A stretch of DNA of 64,000 nucleotides from the NCBI GenBank assembly GCA_018287875.1, contig JAGVVL010000015.1, positions 2,666,001 to 2,730,000 of the forward strand, read 5' to 3'. Below the pieces are notes generated by a model, which saw nothing but the letters and a program-made list of their open reading frames with translations, was not told the origin of the DNA and did no database searches. Shown here piece by piece: positions 26,191 to 38,800 of the stretch; position 1 is the first letter of the stretch; each line of letters begins with the position of its first letter. Position numbers and translations under genes: made by a program. The DNA is from Nigrospora sphaerica (taxonomy: Eukaryota; Ascomycota; Sordariomycetes; Amphisphaeriales; Apiosporaceae).

Positions 26191-27705
26191 ATGGCCGAAC
26201 CCATCAAGAATCGTCGCGATGTGACAGCGCCGTGAGTCCCTGCCCATCACCACGGCCCATCTGAGGCGCTCTCTCGCATCCGGCCGTTCATCACCACTGA
26301 CATTCTTTTTTTTTCCGCCACGCAGTACCCCGCAAAACACCCCCGCCAACAACGCCCCGATCTCTTCGCACGCTCAGCAGCCTGGCGTCGCCAGCATCAA
26401 GGAGGGTGAGTGAGCGAAGGCCTCGTGGGCGCGCTTGCCGAAGCGCCTGTGCCGCGTTGTTCACGCTTGCTAACATGATGTGCCCTTGCCCGCAGATGAC
26501 CTCGCAGAGCGTGCCGCTGCGGCATCCATCTTCGCCCAGAACCCCGCCCTGGTCGATATGATCCAGGGTCGCCTGGGCTCTTTGGTTGGCCGCTCCTCGG
26601 GCTACATTGAGTCCCTCCCTGCACCGGTCCGCCGCCGCGTTGCGGGCCTGAAGGGTATCCAGAAGGAGCATTCCAAGCTGGAGGCCGAGTTCCAGGAGGA
26701 GGTGCTCCAGCTGGAGAAGAAGTATTTTGCCAAGTTCACCCCGCTTTACCAGAAGCGAGCCAGCATTGTCAACGGTGTTGCTGAGCCCACCGAGGCCGAG
26801 ATCGAGGCTGGTGAGAAGGATGATGATGAGGAGGAGGAGGCGGCCGCTGAGAAGCCCAAGGAGGAGGAGAAGCCCGCCGACAACGCCGAGGGTGTCAACG
26901 GCATCCCCGAGTTCTGGCTGTCGGCCATGAAGAACCAGATCTCCCTCGCTGAGATGATCACGGACCGTGACGAGGTTGCCCTGCGTCACCTGACCGACAT
27001 CCGTATGGAGTACCTTGACAAGCCCGGTTTCCGCCTCATCTTCGAATTTGCCGACAACGAGTACTTCACCAACAAGACCATCACCAAGACATACTTCTAC
27101 CAAAACGAGAGTGGTTACGGTGGCGATTTCATCTACGACCACGCCGAGGGGGACAAAATCAACTGGAAGGAGGGTAAGGACCTCACCGTTCGTATCGAGA
27201 GCAAGAAGCAAAGGAACAAGAGTAAGTTGTTGGCCCTGCGCCTTGGTGTAACGACTGGCCGCTGACGTCTTGTGCAGACACGAAACAGACCCGTATCGTC
27301 AAGAAGACGGTGCCTACCGAGTCGTTCTTCAACTTCTTCTCTCCCCCCAAGGCTCCCTCGGACGATGACGATGACGCCGCATCGGACATTGAGGAGCGCC
27401 TAGAGCTGGACTACCAGCTCGGTGAGGATATCAAAGAGAAGCTGATTCCCCGGGCCATTGACTGGTTCACTGGCGAGGCCCTGGCCTTTGAGGAGATCGA
27501 TGACCTTGATGAGGGTGACTACGACGACGAAGATGAAGACGAGGAGGAAGATGATCTCAGTGATGATCGCGATGAGGACGAGGAGGAGTCCGAGGAAGAT
27601 GTAAGTGCAACCGCCGCCCCCCATGCAGCGCGGGTCTTGCTAACGAAAGTACAGGACGATGGTGCCAAGCCCGGTAAGGAGGCTGCCGAGTGCAAGCAGA
27701 GCTAA
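26191..27705 (+). CDS. NAP1: Nucleosome assembly protein Nap1
   Basis: Five exons (26191..26231, 26326..26405, 26496..27221, 27278..27600, 27655..27705) encode 406 residues, close to yeast Nap1 (417). Nap1 carries H2A-H2B between cytoplasm and nucleus and assists nucleosome assembly. The N-terminus [18 protein letters not shown] is built from the first two small exons. The NAP fold follows: [16 protein letters not shown], the long helix ending [24 protein letters not shown], the acidic loop, [28 protein letters not shown] and [10 protein letters not shown]. The C-terminal tail is almost all Asp/Glu, as expected for a histone acceptor. All introns have GT-AG ends (GTGAGT, GTGAGT, GTAAGT, GTAAGT). 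The gene is intact, and a long CT-rich leader suggests strong expression. Confidence 0.96.
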
Positions 27706-28961
27706 ATTGCCCGACGGCCTGCTTGTTCTGCCTCCTCTCTTCGCGGAAATCGCTGGCTTCACGGCGTTCATACCCAAGGGACCACGTTGTCCGGCTCCCT
27801 GTAGTTGTTGACGCTCTTCTTTTCCTCAACTGAATCGCGTTCGGCGGGCAGTTTGCCCGTCGCCTACTAATGCACATCATTGCGGATATTGTCGTTGCTC
27901 AGTGGAATCCCTCGCCCAAAAATAGACTGGCATTCCCACATGTTATCGGGTTGTTTTGGAATCTCATTCTGTGTTGAATGGTAGTTTATCTGTGTTTTGT
28001 CGTGCACTTGAGCCGCGCAGGCGGGGGCTGGCTGGAGTTTCGGGGTGGTTTGGTGAAGACGCCCCAGATGAGGTGACTCTTGACTCGAGGCTCCTGGCAG
28101 TGCCCTAAACAGCAAACATGCGGGAAGCCACGTGCAGGAAGGGCACGCCTGGGAGCAATGGCAGCGAAGCCCTACCGCCCCCTTGCCCCCGGCAGATTTT
28201 GTACATGACTACTAGCACAAGGACCTCTAATTGTTTCGCACGCCTGGCGTGCCTCTCTACGTCACCGGTCGACCCGTAGTTGGGGGTGTTGTGTATCGTT
28301 CGCGGCGCGCTTGTGTATGTGCATGTATGTGTGAGCACGTGTGTCTGTGTGCGTGCGTTTGTTTATTGGTGCGGAATGGAATTACTATACCATTTACTGT
28401 GTAGACGTCGGTTTCGCAGCGACGAGGCGGCGCAGAAATGCCCGCGTTCCGGCTGTGGTAAAGCCCGCCTGGGGGGTGAGGCGAATCCGATAACCGGAGC
28501 CAATAGCGGCTCCCTTCCTGTCATAGGGGTCTGGGATTCTCCGGATGACGCTGTAATCAGGCCGTCGTAGGCAGAGCGCGCACCAATCAAGTCGTTTTTT
28601 TCGATTCCAATTACCGTACGACACCTTTTCTCTGCGGATCGAGCAATAACTTACTGCCAAGTCTCCGACGAGCAGCCGGGCCGGGCGGTTCTGAGTATGG
28701 TATGGCGGTGCATGCGTAGCGGCCGGCTCTGCGTCCTGGCTGACTCAATTCCGAAGCTCGCATTACGTGCTTCGCCGGGGAAAAAAAAAAGAGACTCTGA
28801 CAAAGACTACGCCAAACTCCGTACCTTAAGTACTTTCTTAACATCCATAATAAATCGCACTCTCTCTACTTGGACCACCAACTTCCTTCTACCCTCCTCG
28901 CAAATCGACGGACTCGGACAGTGCAGCAGCCCCTATTCCATTTCCGACCTACATCATTACT
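27706..28961. other. Tandem spacer, nap1 to ser3
   Basis: This 1.26 kb holds the nap1 3' UTR and the ser3 promoter and leader. A GT-rich stretch lies around 28313-28365, a palindromic GTACCTTAAGTAC at 28821-28833, and an A-run at 28781-28790. No coding or RNA gene is recognised. Confidence 0.5.
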
Positions 28962-30835
28962 ATGGCTCAAGCACAGAATATCGCCATCCCCAGAGCGGAG
29001 CCGCGGCTGAGTGTCTCGGCATCCATGTCGCCGACGGCCACCTTCCACTCCCCTAGCGCCGCCGTCGTTAGAGAGCCTAAGCAGCTCAAGCCCTTTAACA
29101 CCCAGGATATCAAGATCCTGCTGCTGGAGAACGTCAACCAGAGCGGCCGTGAGATCCTCACTCGCCAGGGCTACCAGGTCGAGACCCTCAAGACCTCCCT
29201 GCCCGAGGACCAGCTCATCGAGAAGATCAAGTATGTTGGCCCTTCCCGTGCACCATGGCCGCATGGCACCTCGTTTCCGGCCCCCGGTGCCGTGGCACCG
29301 CTGTTTTCGTAGGCCGGCACCGTCGTGTGCTTCGCCCGCCTGTCCGCATTCCGGCGGTATAGTCCTTGCTGACCCACCGGCGGCAGGGATGTTCATGTCA
29401 TCGGCATCCGGTCAAAGACCAAGTTGACAGAGAAGGTGCTAAAACAGGCGAAAAACCTGCTGGTCATCGGCTGCTTCTGTATTGGCACCAACCAGGTAGA
29501 CCTGGAGTACGCCGCCAACCAGGGTATTGCCGTGTTCAATTCGCCCTTTGCGAACTCGCGCAGTGTGGCCGAGCTCGTCATTGCCGAGATCATCACGCTT
29601 GCCCGCCAACTGGGAGACCGTTCCAACGAAATGCACCGCGGCACGTGGAACAAGGTCAGCAACAAGTGCTGGGAGATTCGCGGCAAAACTCTGGGTGAGT
29701 GCACCCACCGCCCGAGATCGGATGCACCCGTAGGCTCACATTCCGCTCCTAGGTATTGTGGGCTATGGCCACATTGGCTCCCAGTTGTCGGTGCTGGCCG
29801 AGGCCATGGGCATGTCCGTCATCTACTACGATGTGGTGAGCTTGATGGGCCTAGGTACCGCGCGTCAAATGGCAACCCTGGACGAGCTGTTGAGCGATGC
29901 CGATTTCGTCACGCTGCATGTCCCTGAGCTTCCCGAGACGAAGAACATGATCTCAGCAGCCCAGCTGGCCAAGATGAAGGATGGCGCCTACCTCATCAAC
30001 GCCAGCCGCGGCACCGTCGTGGACATTCCGGCCCTGGTAAACGCCATGAGAAGCGGTAAGATCGGTGGTGCGGCGCTGGACGTCTACCCCAATGAGCCCG
30101 CTGCCAACGGCGACTATTTCAACAATGAACTCAACTCGTGGGGCGAGGACCTCCGAAGCCTTAGCAACCTCATCCTCACCCCCCACATCGGTGGCAGCAC
30201 CGAGGAAGCCCAAAGAGCCATCGGTGTCGAAGGTATTCCTGTTCCCGAGGGATCGTGGCTAGGCCCGGCTAACTGATGGCAGTTGGCGATGCGCTGGTTC
30301 GTTACATCAACCAGGGCGTCACCCTGGGCAGCGTCAACATGCCCGAAGTGAACATGCGTTCGCTGACGCTCGATGAATCCAACGCCGCTCGGGTACGCAC
30401 ACCATGGCCCGGGAGAACCGAACAAGTCGCTTACCTGACCCACGGCAGATCATTTACATCCACAAGAACATTCCTGGTGTCCTTCGCAAAGGTGAGCAGC
30501 AAACCGGGAACCATCATTTGCAATCCATGCGAGCTGACTTTTTGCCCCTTAGTCAACGAGATTCTTGGCAACCACAATGTGTCGAAACAAACCAGCGACA
30601 GCAGAGGCGATGTAAGTTCCTTGGTGATGAGGGCGCCCCCTCCAGACGGCTAACCATAAACTTGCAGGTCGCGTACTTGTTGGCCGACGTGAACGACGTG
30701 GAGACGGACGACCTCAAGGAGATCATAGAATCTCTCGAGGCTTTGAACTGTATGGTACCATTGGTCTCGCCCGGTTTGAACATGCCAAACTAACAATGAC
30801 ACACAGCGCGCCTCCTGGTCCGCGTCCTTTACTAA
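28962..30835 (+). CDS. SER3: D-3-phosphoglycerate dehydrogenase (Ser3/Ser33)
   Basis: Eight exons (28962..29230, 29387..29694, 29753..30232, 30283..30392, 30449..30491, 30553..30611, 30668..30749, 30807..30835) encode 459 residues (yeast Ser3, 469). The enzyme oxidises 3-phosphoglycerate with NAD+ in the first step of serine synthesis in the cytosol. The order is a disordered N-terminus, substrate-domain half (DIKILLLENVN, LLVIGCFCIGTNQVDL), Rossmann fold with VGYGHIGSQ at about 195-202, catalytic arginine in NASRGTVVDI at about 277, the acidic GGAALDVYPNEP, catalytic histidine in TPHIGGSTEEAQ at about 336, then a C-terminal ACT-type regulatory domain (GDVAYLLADVNDVE) ending LLVRVLY. The ACT part is spread over four very short exons. 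All introns are GT-AG; intron 1 is 156 bp. Serine feedback through the ACT domain is known for the family. Confidence 0.95.
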
Positions 30836-31921
30836 AAAAAAAGAAAGGTAGACTGTGCGGCGAGCCTTGTCAACTCCGCAGCCTTGCCAGCATCCTGGTC
30901 TCGGTTGGAGAGGTATTTTGATATTCAACATGAGCAAAAAATGCACGGCGTCTCTAGGGGAGGGGAATGTTTTCACACAAAAAAAGGAAGAAGATAGGTA
31001 CAACCAGACGGGGTTGTTGCACAGCGACAATCCCGAGTCTCGCAACACCACTGGTCCTTCGCTCTTCTAGAATCAAGGGTTACACCGACGACTCGGATGC
31101 AGAGGTGATGCTGTGAACAGTGCATCGCAACCCGGGCTGCCGGGTCAACAACCCCCCCTACCGAACAGACCAGGCCAAAAGATGCAGTTTTATTTCCGCC
31201 CCGGTGGGCCTTCGAGCGCCCCGTCCCACGGAGCCCCCGCAATGGTTGCCCATGGCACCCAGACCGGGTGCAAAGGGACGAGTTAAGGATTGGTACACAA
31301 GCGGGCAAAGCGGAATACCGGACAATTAGCAGAAGGGACTTGGCCCCCCCTCGCCCCCTGGCCCAGGTTCGCAGGCCGGGAGTTGCTTTTGGCGGCCGGA
31401 GATCTGCCTGCGGGCTCAGAGAAGTATTCTAGAAAGATTGCAGCAATCTCGCGGCGTGGGGAGCCCAGGGCATGCGGTGTGTAATCGTACGGGGCGGACC
31501 TTGTACCGGGAAACCAGCACACGCTTGATCACCTCTCCTGGTTGGGAAGAACCGGGCCCGGCGTGATGCCAGGACGCCGAGCACGCGAGAGGGGTAGCAG
31601 CCAGGTTTCACAGAATAGGCAGTTAGTTGTCTGTCTATACCGGCGCCGGGGTCCCATGGAAACGGGCCGGGCAACGGGGACACAAAACGCCGCCGAAGGG
31701 CTTTCCAGGTTGCTTTTAAGCGTTTGATGAATCGCGGCCCATGGGCCAGTCCTACCGCTGCGCTCTCCCACCACTTACTACTGCTACGTTGCGGCCCCTA
31801 ACAAGGCTCTTGGGAGGCAGAGTCCCAAGCATTCGCGAAGCGGTTCGGTAACGAATGCAGAGGCAAGAAGAGGTGGCCGTCTGACGAACCGAGCAAGCCG
31901 AGAATGGGAGGAGAAGAAAAA
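30836..31921. other. Intergenic region downstream of ser3
   Basis: Begins the largest spacer in the window (5 kb, to 35841). Short A-runs at 30833-30844 and 30979-30986 may belong to the ser3 3' UTR. ORFs up to 133 codons have no recognised domains. Confidence 0.45.
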
Positions 31922-31957
31922 AAGAGAGAGAGAGAGAGAGAGAGATAGAGAGAGAGA
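31922..31957. repeat. (GA)n microsatellite
   Basis: Nearly perfect AG dinucleotide tract of about 36 bp with one GATA interruption. Confidence 0.95.
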
Positions 31958-33093
31958 GGCAGGGGCCGGGAGCAGCGTATGCGCGTGCGCATGCATGGCA
32001 CGTTTTTCCCACCAGGACGCCTTTTCCCGTACGGCGTGTCCCGGCTTTCTCGGTTCACCGTGTGTCGTTGCGCCGCCGGCCCCTGCAGAAGGGCCATCTC
32101 GGATACACTGCGGGCTGGCGTTGGGGCGTGGCGATTGGTAGGGGGCGTTGCCATCCAGCAGCCACCCTCACCACACATTACTACGGATGTAACGCACATC
32201 ATGTGGTACGGCCGCCCACGGCTACATGCAGGTTCGGTTCGAAACGGGCGGTGCAGGTACAAACAAAAAAAAGGCCAAGAAGCAGCCTCCCCCCCACCGG
32301 GGAACGCGAGTGGTGCCGCCATAGAGTTGGTGGATGCTGTCATCTTGACGATGTCTCGGAGTCTGTCCGCTTGCTGCTTGAGACGGGAGCCCCGCGATGG
32401 TATCTTCACCCCAACGTCAGAGAGGATGGGGAGGGCCCGAGAGGGGGGAAGAGCAGGTCGCAGGCGGCCACGGGAACCTGGTTTTTTCGCCGGGCGCCGT
32501 GACCCTCCCGGCGGGCCATAATACCCAGCAGACCTGCCCGAGGTACCGGGTGGCCAGGGTCCTTGGGAGCCGCCTCCTGGGGATCTATGCCTCCTCGGGA
32601 TCTATCTTTCTGTATACGCTGTACGACAAGGGGTGTAACGAGCTACGGATGAACTGCGCTGGCGTATGCCCCTTGGATAGGAGTCGGTACCTAAGGTAAG
32701 AGGTATCCATTTAAACATGCCTTGGAAAAAAGCAGGCGTCCACCAGGCATGTGTGTACACCGTAATTACCGGACAAGTGCGTAGTTGCGTGGGTATAGAA
32801 TTGACCGACCGGTGGGAAGGGAGGTATCCATCTGCAGCATTACGATTTACACCTACATTAGTCCTGAAGTTCCGTGGTGGGATATCCGCGGGACTCCTCG
32901 GCGGGGCTGGCACAGGTATACCTATACCTACATATCCTGGTACACATGTACTTTATTCGGGTAGGCTGGATGAGTGTATTGACGAGCTGCTGCCACGGCG
33001 CGACTTCCCGCCATCGCTGCAAACGAACGCACTCACGGGGGAGGCGTCAAACGACGGGAAGAGGCATGAACGGGGGTCGCAGAGGCAAAAGGT
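31958..33093. other. Intergenic region without recognised gene
   Basis: It contains the palindromic word GGTACCTAAGGTAAG at 32685-32699 and tandem CTATACCTA-like text near 32920. Plus-strand frames of 150-200 codons are arginine-rich GC-driven ORFs with no domain. Confidence 0.45.
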
Positions 33094-33150
33094 TCTCTCT
33101 CTCCCTCTCTCTCCCTCCCCCACCCCCCCCTCTCTCTCTCTCTCTCTCTT
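33094..33150. repeat. (CT)n/C-rich microsatellite
   Basis: Compound tract: CT dinucleotides with CCC interruptions, a short C-run, then an almost pure CT block. Confidence 0.95.
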
Positions 33151-33484
33151 CCGGACTGTTACCCTGGGGGCTGCAGACAGGGCGTGCTAAGGCCGGGTTG
33201 GTAAGCCGGTAGGGTGAGGAAAGTAAGATACTCAAGCTAGACCACTACCGAGGGCAGCTAGTTCCTCCGCAGGAAGGGCTCTCGTTGGTTGACAAGGGGA
33301 TTTGGGCCACGGGGGATGTCACCGACACTTTCCTCCCAGCCTCCCTGGCCCGAACCTGGAGGGAGAGCCTTGCTCCCGGGCGGCGGTCTGGAGTTCTTGA
33401 GCGCGCTCCGCTTGCTAATGAAGATAGTCCCTCGCGGCCTTCTCGCTCATTCATGTTACTTAATGCGCTGGCCCTAAAGGGGAA

Positions 33485-33506
33485 CCCCCCCCCCCCCCCC
33501 CCCCCC
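33485..33506. repeat. Poly(C) tract, 22 bases
   Basis: Uninterrupted run of 22 cytosines (22 guanines on the other strand) in the ser3/myosin spacer; the assembled length may be uncertain. Confidence 0.95.
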
Positions 33507-34230
33507 AAAACGTCGCCCTCGATGTCCGCCTGGTCGATGAAAGCGTAAAGACAGGGCCAGCCTGTCCGGGATATGCGAAACCATAGCATAAGGAGGTAAG
33601 TAAAAGAAGCAAGTACGAAGGGGCATGCCTATTACACTCAAGTCGGCATGTAGTTGTGTTAAAGGAATCATAAACAGCATGATGGAAAAAACCCCCATGC
33701 GGTCCGCGAAGGAGTGATGACCTCGGTTCTCCGTAGCATTAGTCGGCACCACGCATGGAGAACAGCCCTGGTCTATCCTCACTTCCCACGATATTCTGTG
33801 CCTCCTCGAAGGGAGCATTGCTGGATCAAAGTCAGAAAGTGTGCGACGGGACGCCGAAGGCCGTGCAGAGTGAAACATGACCCCTCAGACCGGCAGCTGT
33901 TGCCTACCTCTACACCCATGTACGAATGGTAGAAGAAGGTAAAGTAGGATGCCAGCCAGCACTTGCCCATATCCAACAAAACAACAGATGCACACTCGAC
34001 GACGGACGGGGCGGCTTGGCATCAACAGCACACATCCTGCTGCCCTGCCCGGGGCCCCGATTCCATGTCATGCGGGCATGCCATGGGATGGATGGATGGG
34101 TGCCAGACGGCGGGATGGACTCGCCGGATGCCATTCATTCCACCTGACACCAGGAGAGCGGCTGGGACGAACCGATTTGCTCCTTTCCCGTCGTCTGTCG
34201 GGCCCCGTCGCACGGGACAGCCGCGAAAGC

Positions 34231-34232
<2 letters not shown>
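33507..34232. other. Intergenic region without recognised gene
   Basis: About 0.7 kb between the C-tract and the CA repeat. No conserved frame and no RNA gene are seen. ORFs crossing the repeats owe their length to the absence of stops in simple sequence. Confidence 0.45.

Positions 34233-34272
<40 letters not shown>
34233..34272. repeat. (CA)n microsatellite
   Basis: Pure CA dinucleotide tract of about 40 bp. Confidence 0.97.
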
Positions 34273-34273
<1 letters not shown>

Positions 34274-35841
34274 CGCTTTCCTGGGCGTCAAGTACTTGCC
34301 GCCACCCGCCAGCCGTACACGTATTATCCATTCATCGGCCCAAGACGGCGGGCAACCGGCGGGCAAGGGTCAAACGGGGTGTGGTTTAGGGGTAACGAGG
34401 TGGCCAGTGCCCCCAGGGTGGATGGAGGGGGGAGGGCGTTCCAAGGCAAGGGGAGACGGGAGAGAGAGAAAGAGAGGCAGGGAGAGGGGGGAACGCAAAG
34501 GTGCGGTACCTGCTGCCGGGCCTTTGGGGTGGAGGAACAGCCCTGGAGCTCTGGGGCCCTGGAGGCGTCGGTGGGTGCATGTATGGGTCCGCGGCCAAAG
34601 AGAGTCGCGCCAGAGCAACCGCCATATGCATCGCTGTTCGCTGGACCGGCCGATCTGACCAGTGACGCTCGAGCGGACCCTGTTTTCTCGGGGGGTCCTT
34701 TGTCCCCTGTCAGGGATGTTGCTGCGTACCTCGTCCGTCGGCGACATGTACGAACTACCTACCAGCGTCGGGTATACCAGTTTGTGAATGGGGGGTGGTG
34801 TCGTGGCCGTAGGTAAGTTGTACTAACATACGTTGCGTAGGAGCGTTTGGGTCCCTAAAGTATACGGCGGACGCCGCTCATCGAAGCGCGGGCGGCCTTG
34901 GGGATGCGCCTCAGCCGTTGGCATTCCCCGTAGGGGCCGGGTTTTCGTACTGTAAGATCCATGCCGCGGTAGCTCTGCTATTCCGCCCGTTTCGCCTGCG
35001 AGAAGGACGATGCGTGCTCGTCGGGTGCAAGAGGTCAAGAAGGCCATTCCATTGGCCCTGATGGGCGGAGGGCGTGGGTGGGGAAGAGGTTAACTAACAG
35101 ATGCAGATGGATACTACTTCCTAGCCAAGTACCTCGTCCTCAAGTGGTGCTACCGTACGGCAGCGCTGGTGGTGTTGTCGGTACAAGGGCTCTCCCTCTC
35201 TTTCAATGGACCACTGCTTGTTCCCATGCTCCCCCATCCCACCACCTATCCAGTTGCTGCTTGCTGTACCTACGGCGGCGGGGGCGGCGCCGCCGCTGCA
35301 GGTGCTGCAGAGGGCGCCCTGATCCCCAAATTCTAGCATGGCGCCTCCGTCACAAAGTCGCTGCCGTACCTGCCACCTCCTGGACACCAGACACCAGCCT
35401 GAGCAGACAAGAGACGAACCAAACACCGTCGAGTGCTACGAGGCCAACTTCCTCTTTTCCTTCAAGAAAACCAAAAGTTCGCCCGGCGAGACACCGTCAC
35501 TTTGCGCTCGCAGAGAGACCACGACGTGCCTCAAGAACGTGCCCTCCAACCCCCCCCCCCCCGCGGCTTTTGTTCTGCCTCCCCCCGCCCTCCTCCCACC
35601 GCAGCTGCTGTAGACCCTTCGTTTCGTCCCAGTAAATAGTTTGCGTGTTCTTTGCCATTCATCCCCTGCCCACCTACCTAATCTACGCGAATGTCTCCGG
35701 CTCCGGCTGCCCCTTAACCACTGGCACCGTGAACGGCTTGCTTCTTCCACCACTTCACGACGCGATACGATACGACACGACGCAACCTGACAGCCCTTCC
35801 CCCGTCCCCCTCCCCGCCAACCCCGACAAGCTGCCGTCCCC
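34273..35841. other. Myosin V promoter and leader region
   Basis: About 1.6 kb immediately upstream of the myosin start. From about 35330 the sense strand becomes C/T-rich, with a C-run at 35552-35561, consistent with a leader. The overlapping 90-185 codon ORFs are proline/arginine-rich and have no domain. Confidence 0.5.
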
Positions 35842-38800
35842 ATGTCGTCGGATTACGATGTTGGAACACGCGCCTGGCAGCCCGACGCCACCGAGGGCTG
35901 GGTGGCCTCGGAGGTGATCAAGAAGACCGTAGATGGCAACAAGGTCACCTTGGTGTTCAAGCTCGAAAATGAACAGGTACGTAGGATCCCCGCCGCCGCT
36001 TCGGCCCACGCCCGTCGTCGGGTGCTGACCCGTCATGCGACCTGCAGGAGAAAACCGTCGAGGTCTCGGTCGAGGCCTTGGAGAAAGGCAGCGACTCGCT
36101 ACCCCCTCTGATGAACCCCTCTATGCTGGAAGCCAGCGATGACTTGACCAACTTGTCACATTTGAACGAGCCCGCTGGTAAGCTGCCCCGTCCCACCAGT
36201 GGCCATGCCCGCGGCGACCTCGCCACCCGGAACCCGCTTCGAACGATCACCTGTCGCTGACGCCGTGTCCCTACGCTACAGTCCTGCAGGCCATCCGTCT
36301 TAGATATATCCAGAAAGAGATTTACACCTACAGTGGTATTGTTCTCATAGCCACCAACCCGTTCGCGCGGGTGGACTCGCTCTATGTCCCGGGCATGGTA
36401 CAAGTCTACGCCGGCAGGCAGAGGGCGACCCAAGCGCCGCATTTGTTTGCCATTGCCGAGGAAGCTTTCGCCGACATGTTGAGGGACAAGAAGAACCAGA
36501 CAGTCGTCGTCTCGGGAGAGTCAGGAGCTGGAAAGACGGTCAGCGCCAAGTACATTATGCGGTACTTCGCTACCCGAGAATCCCCTGACAACCCAGGCGC
36601 GCGCACCAAGAAGGGTGCCGAGTCCATGAGTGAGACCGAGGAGCAGATTCTCGCCACTAACCCCATCATGGAGGCTTTCGGTAACGCGAAGACGACCCGA
36701 AACGACAACTCGTCCCGGTTTGGAAAGTACATCGAAATCATGTTCGACGACAAGACCAACATTATTGGAGCCAAGATCCGCACCTACCTGCTCGAGCGGT
36801 CCAGATTGGTCTTCCAACCCCTGAAGGAGAGGAATTACCACATCTTCTACCAGCTGCTTGCCGGCGCGTCGGATGCTGAGCGCAAGGAGCTCAGCCTCCT
36901 CCCCGTCGAGCAGTACGAGTACATGAACCAAGGCAATGCCCCCGTCATTGACGGCGTCGACGACAAGGCCGAATTCGAGGCCACCAAGAAATCGCTCACC
37001 ACCATTGGTGTGAGCAGCGATCAGCAATCTGGTATCTTCAGGCTCCTGGCCGGTCTGTTGCACCTAGGCAATGTCAAGGTCACTGCCTCCCGCAACGACA
37101 GTGTCTTGCCTCCCGACGAGCCCTCGCTGGTGAAGGCCTGTGAGATCCTTGGCATCGACGCCGCCAACTTTGCCAAGTGGATCGTGAAGAAACAGCTGGT
37201 CACTCGTGGCGAGAAGATCACCTCGAACCTGACCCAGCAGCAAGCCATCGTGGTCCGGGACTCGGTTGCCAAGTACATCTACTCGAGTCTTTTCGACTGG
37301 CTGGTTGAGATTGTCAACCGCAGTCTTGCCACCGACGAGGTTCTCAACCGCGTCACTTCGTTCATCGGTGTGCTTGATATTTACGGTTTCGAGCATTTTG
37401 CCAAGAACTCGTTCGAGCAGTTCTGCATCAACTACGCCAACGAGAAGCTGCAACAGGAGTTCAACCAGCACGTGTTCAAGCTCGAGCAAGAGGAGTATGT
37501 CAGGGAAAAGATTGACTGGACCTTCATCGACTTTGCCGACAATCAGCCCTGCATCGATCTTATTGAGAACAAGCTGGGTATTCTGTCGCTCCTCGACGAG
37601 GAGTCCCGTCTTCCTATGGGTTCCGACGAACAGTTCGTCACCAAGCTGCACACCAACTTTGCCGACAGCGGCAAGAACAAGTTCTTCAAGAAGCCCCGTT
37701 TCGGCAAGTCGGCTTTCACCGTCTGTCACTATGCTGTGGATGTCACCTACGAGTCGGAAGGCTTCATTGAGAAGAACCGCGACACCGTCCCTGACGAGCA
37801 CATGGAGGTCCTGCGCGCGAGCAGCAACAAGTTCCTCGGCCAGGTACTCCAGGCCGCTGCGGCCGTACGCGAAAAGGACGTGGCCTCGGCGGCGTCCTCG
37901 AGCGTAGCCAAGCCCGCCGCCGGAAGAAAGATTGGTGTGGCTGTTAACCGCAAGCCCACGCTGGGTGGTATCTTCCGCTCGTCCCTGATCGAGCTCATGA
38001 ACACCATCAACAACACGGATGTGCACTATATTCGCTGCATCAAGCCCAACGAGGCCAAGGAGGCCTGGAAATTCGAAGGACCCATGGTGCTCAGCCAGCT
38101 GAGGGCTTGTGGTGTCCTCGAGACGGTCCGCATCAGTTGTGCTGGTTACCCCACCCGATGGACTTACGAAGAATTCGCTCTGCGGTACTACATGTTGGTT
38201 CCGTCGACGCAGTGGACGGCCGAGCTGCGGGAGATGGCCAACGCCATCCTGACCAAGGCGCTTGGCGAGAACACGGGCCAGGGCCAGGACAAGTACCAGC
38301 TGGGTCTGACCAAGATCTTCTTCCGCGCCGGTATGCTGGCCTTCATGGAGAACCTGCGGACCCAGCGTCTCAGCCAGTGCGCCATCATGATCCAGAAGAA
38401 CCTGCGCGCCAAGTTCTACCGCAACAGGTATCTAGAGATGAGGAACGCGGTAGTTCGTTTTCAGGCCCTCACCCGAGCCTACATCACTAGAAAAAGAGCC
38501 GAAGAGCTCCGCACAGTCAAAGCTGCCACAACCATCCAGCGCGTCTGGCGAGGGTCGAAGCAGCGCAAGAGCTTCCTTCGCATCCGCAACAACGTCATCC
38601 TTGCTCAAGCAGCGGCCAAGGGCTACCTTCGTAGGAAGGAAATCATGGAGACCCGCGTAGGCAACGCTGTCCTCCTCATCCAGCGCGTGTGGCGTGCCCG
38701 CCGCAAGCTCCGCGAGTGGCGAAACTACCGCAAGAACGTGGTCATCATTCAGAGCCAGTGGCGCGGAAGACAGGCTCGCAAGGGCTACAAGAAGGTCCGC

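Noticed and set aside
26291..27211. 306-codon minus-strand ORF opposite nap1
   Set aside because: Antisense shadow of nap1 exon 3 and introns; Leu-rich with no domain.
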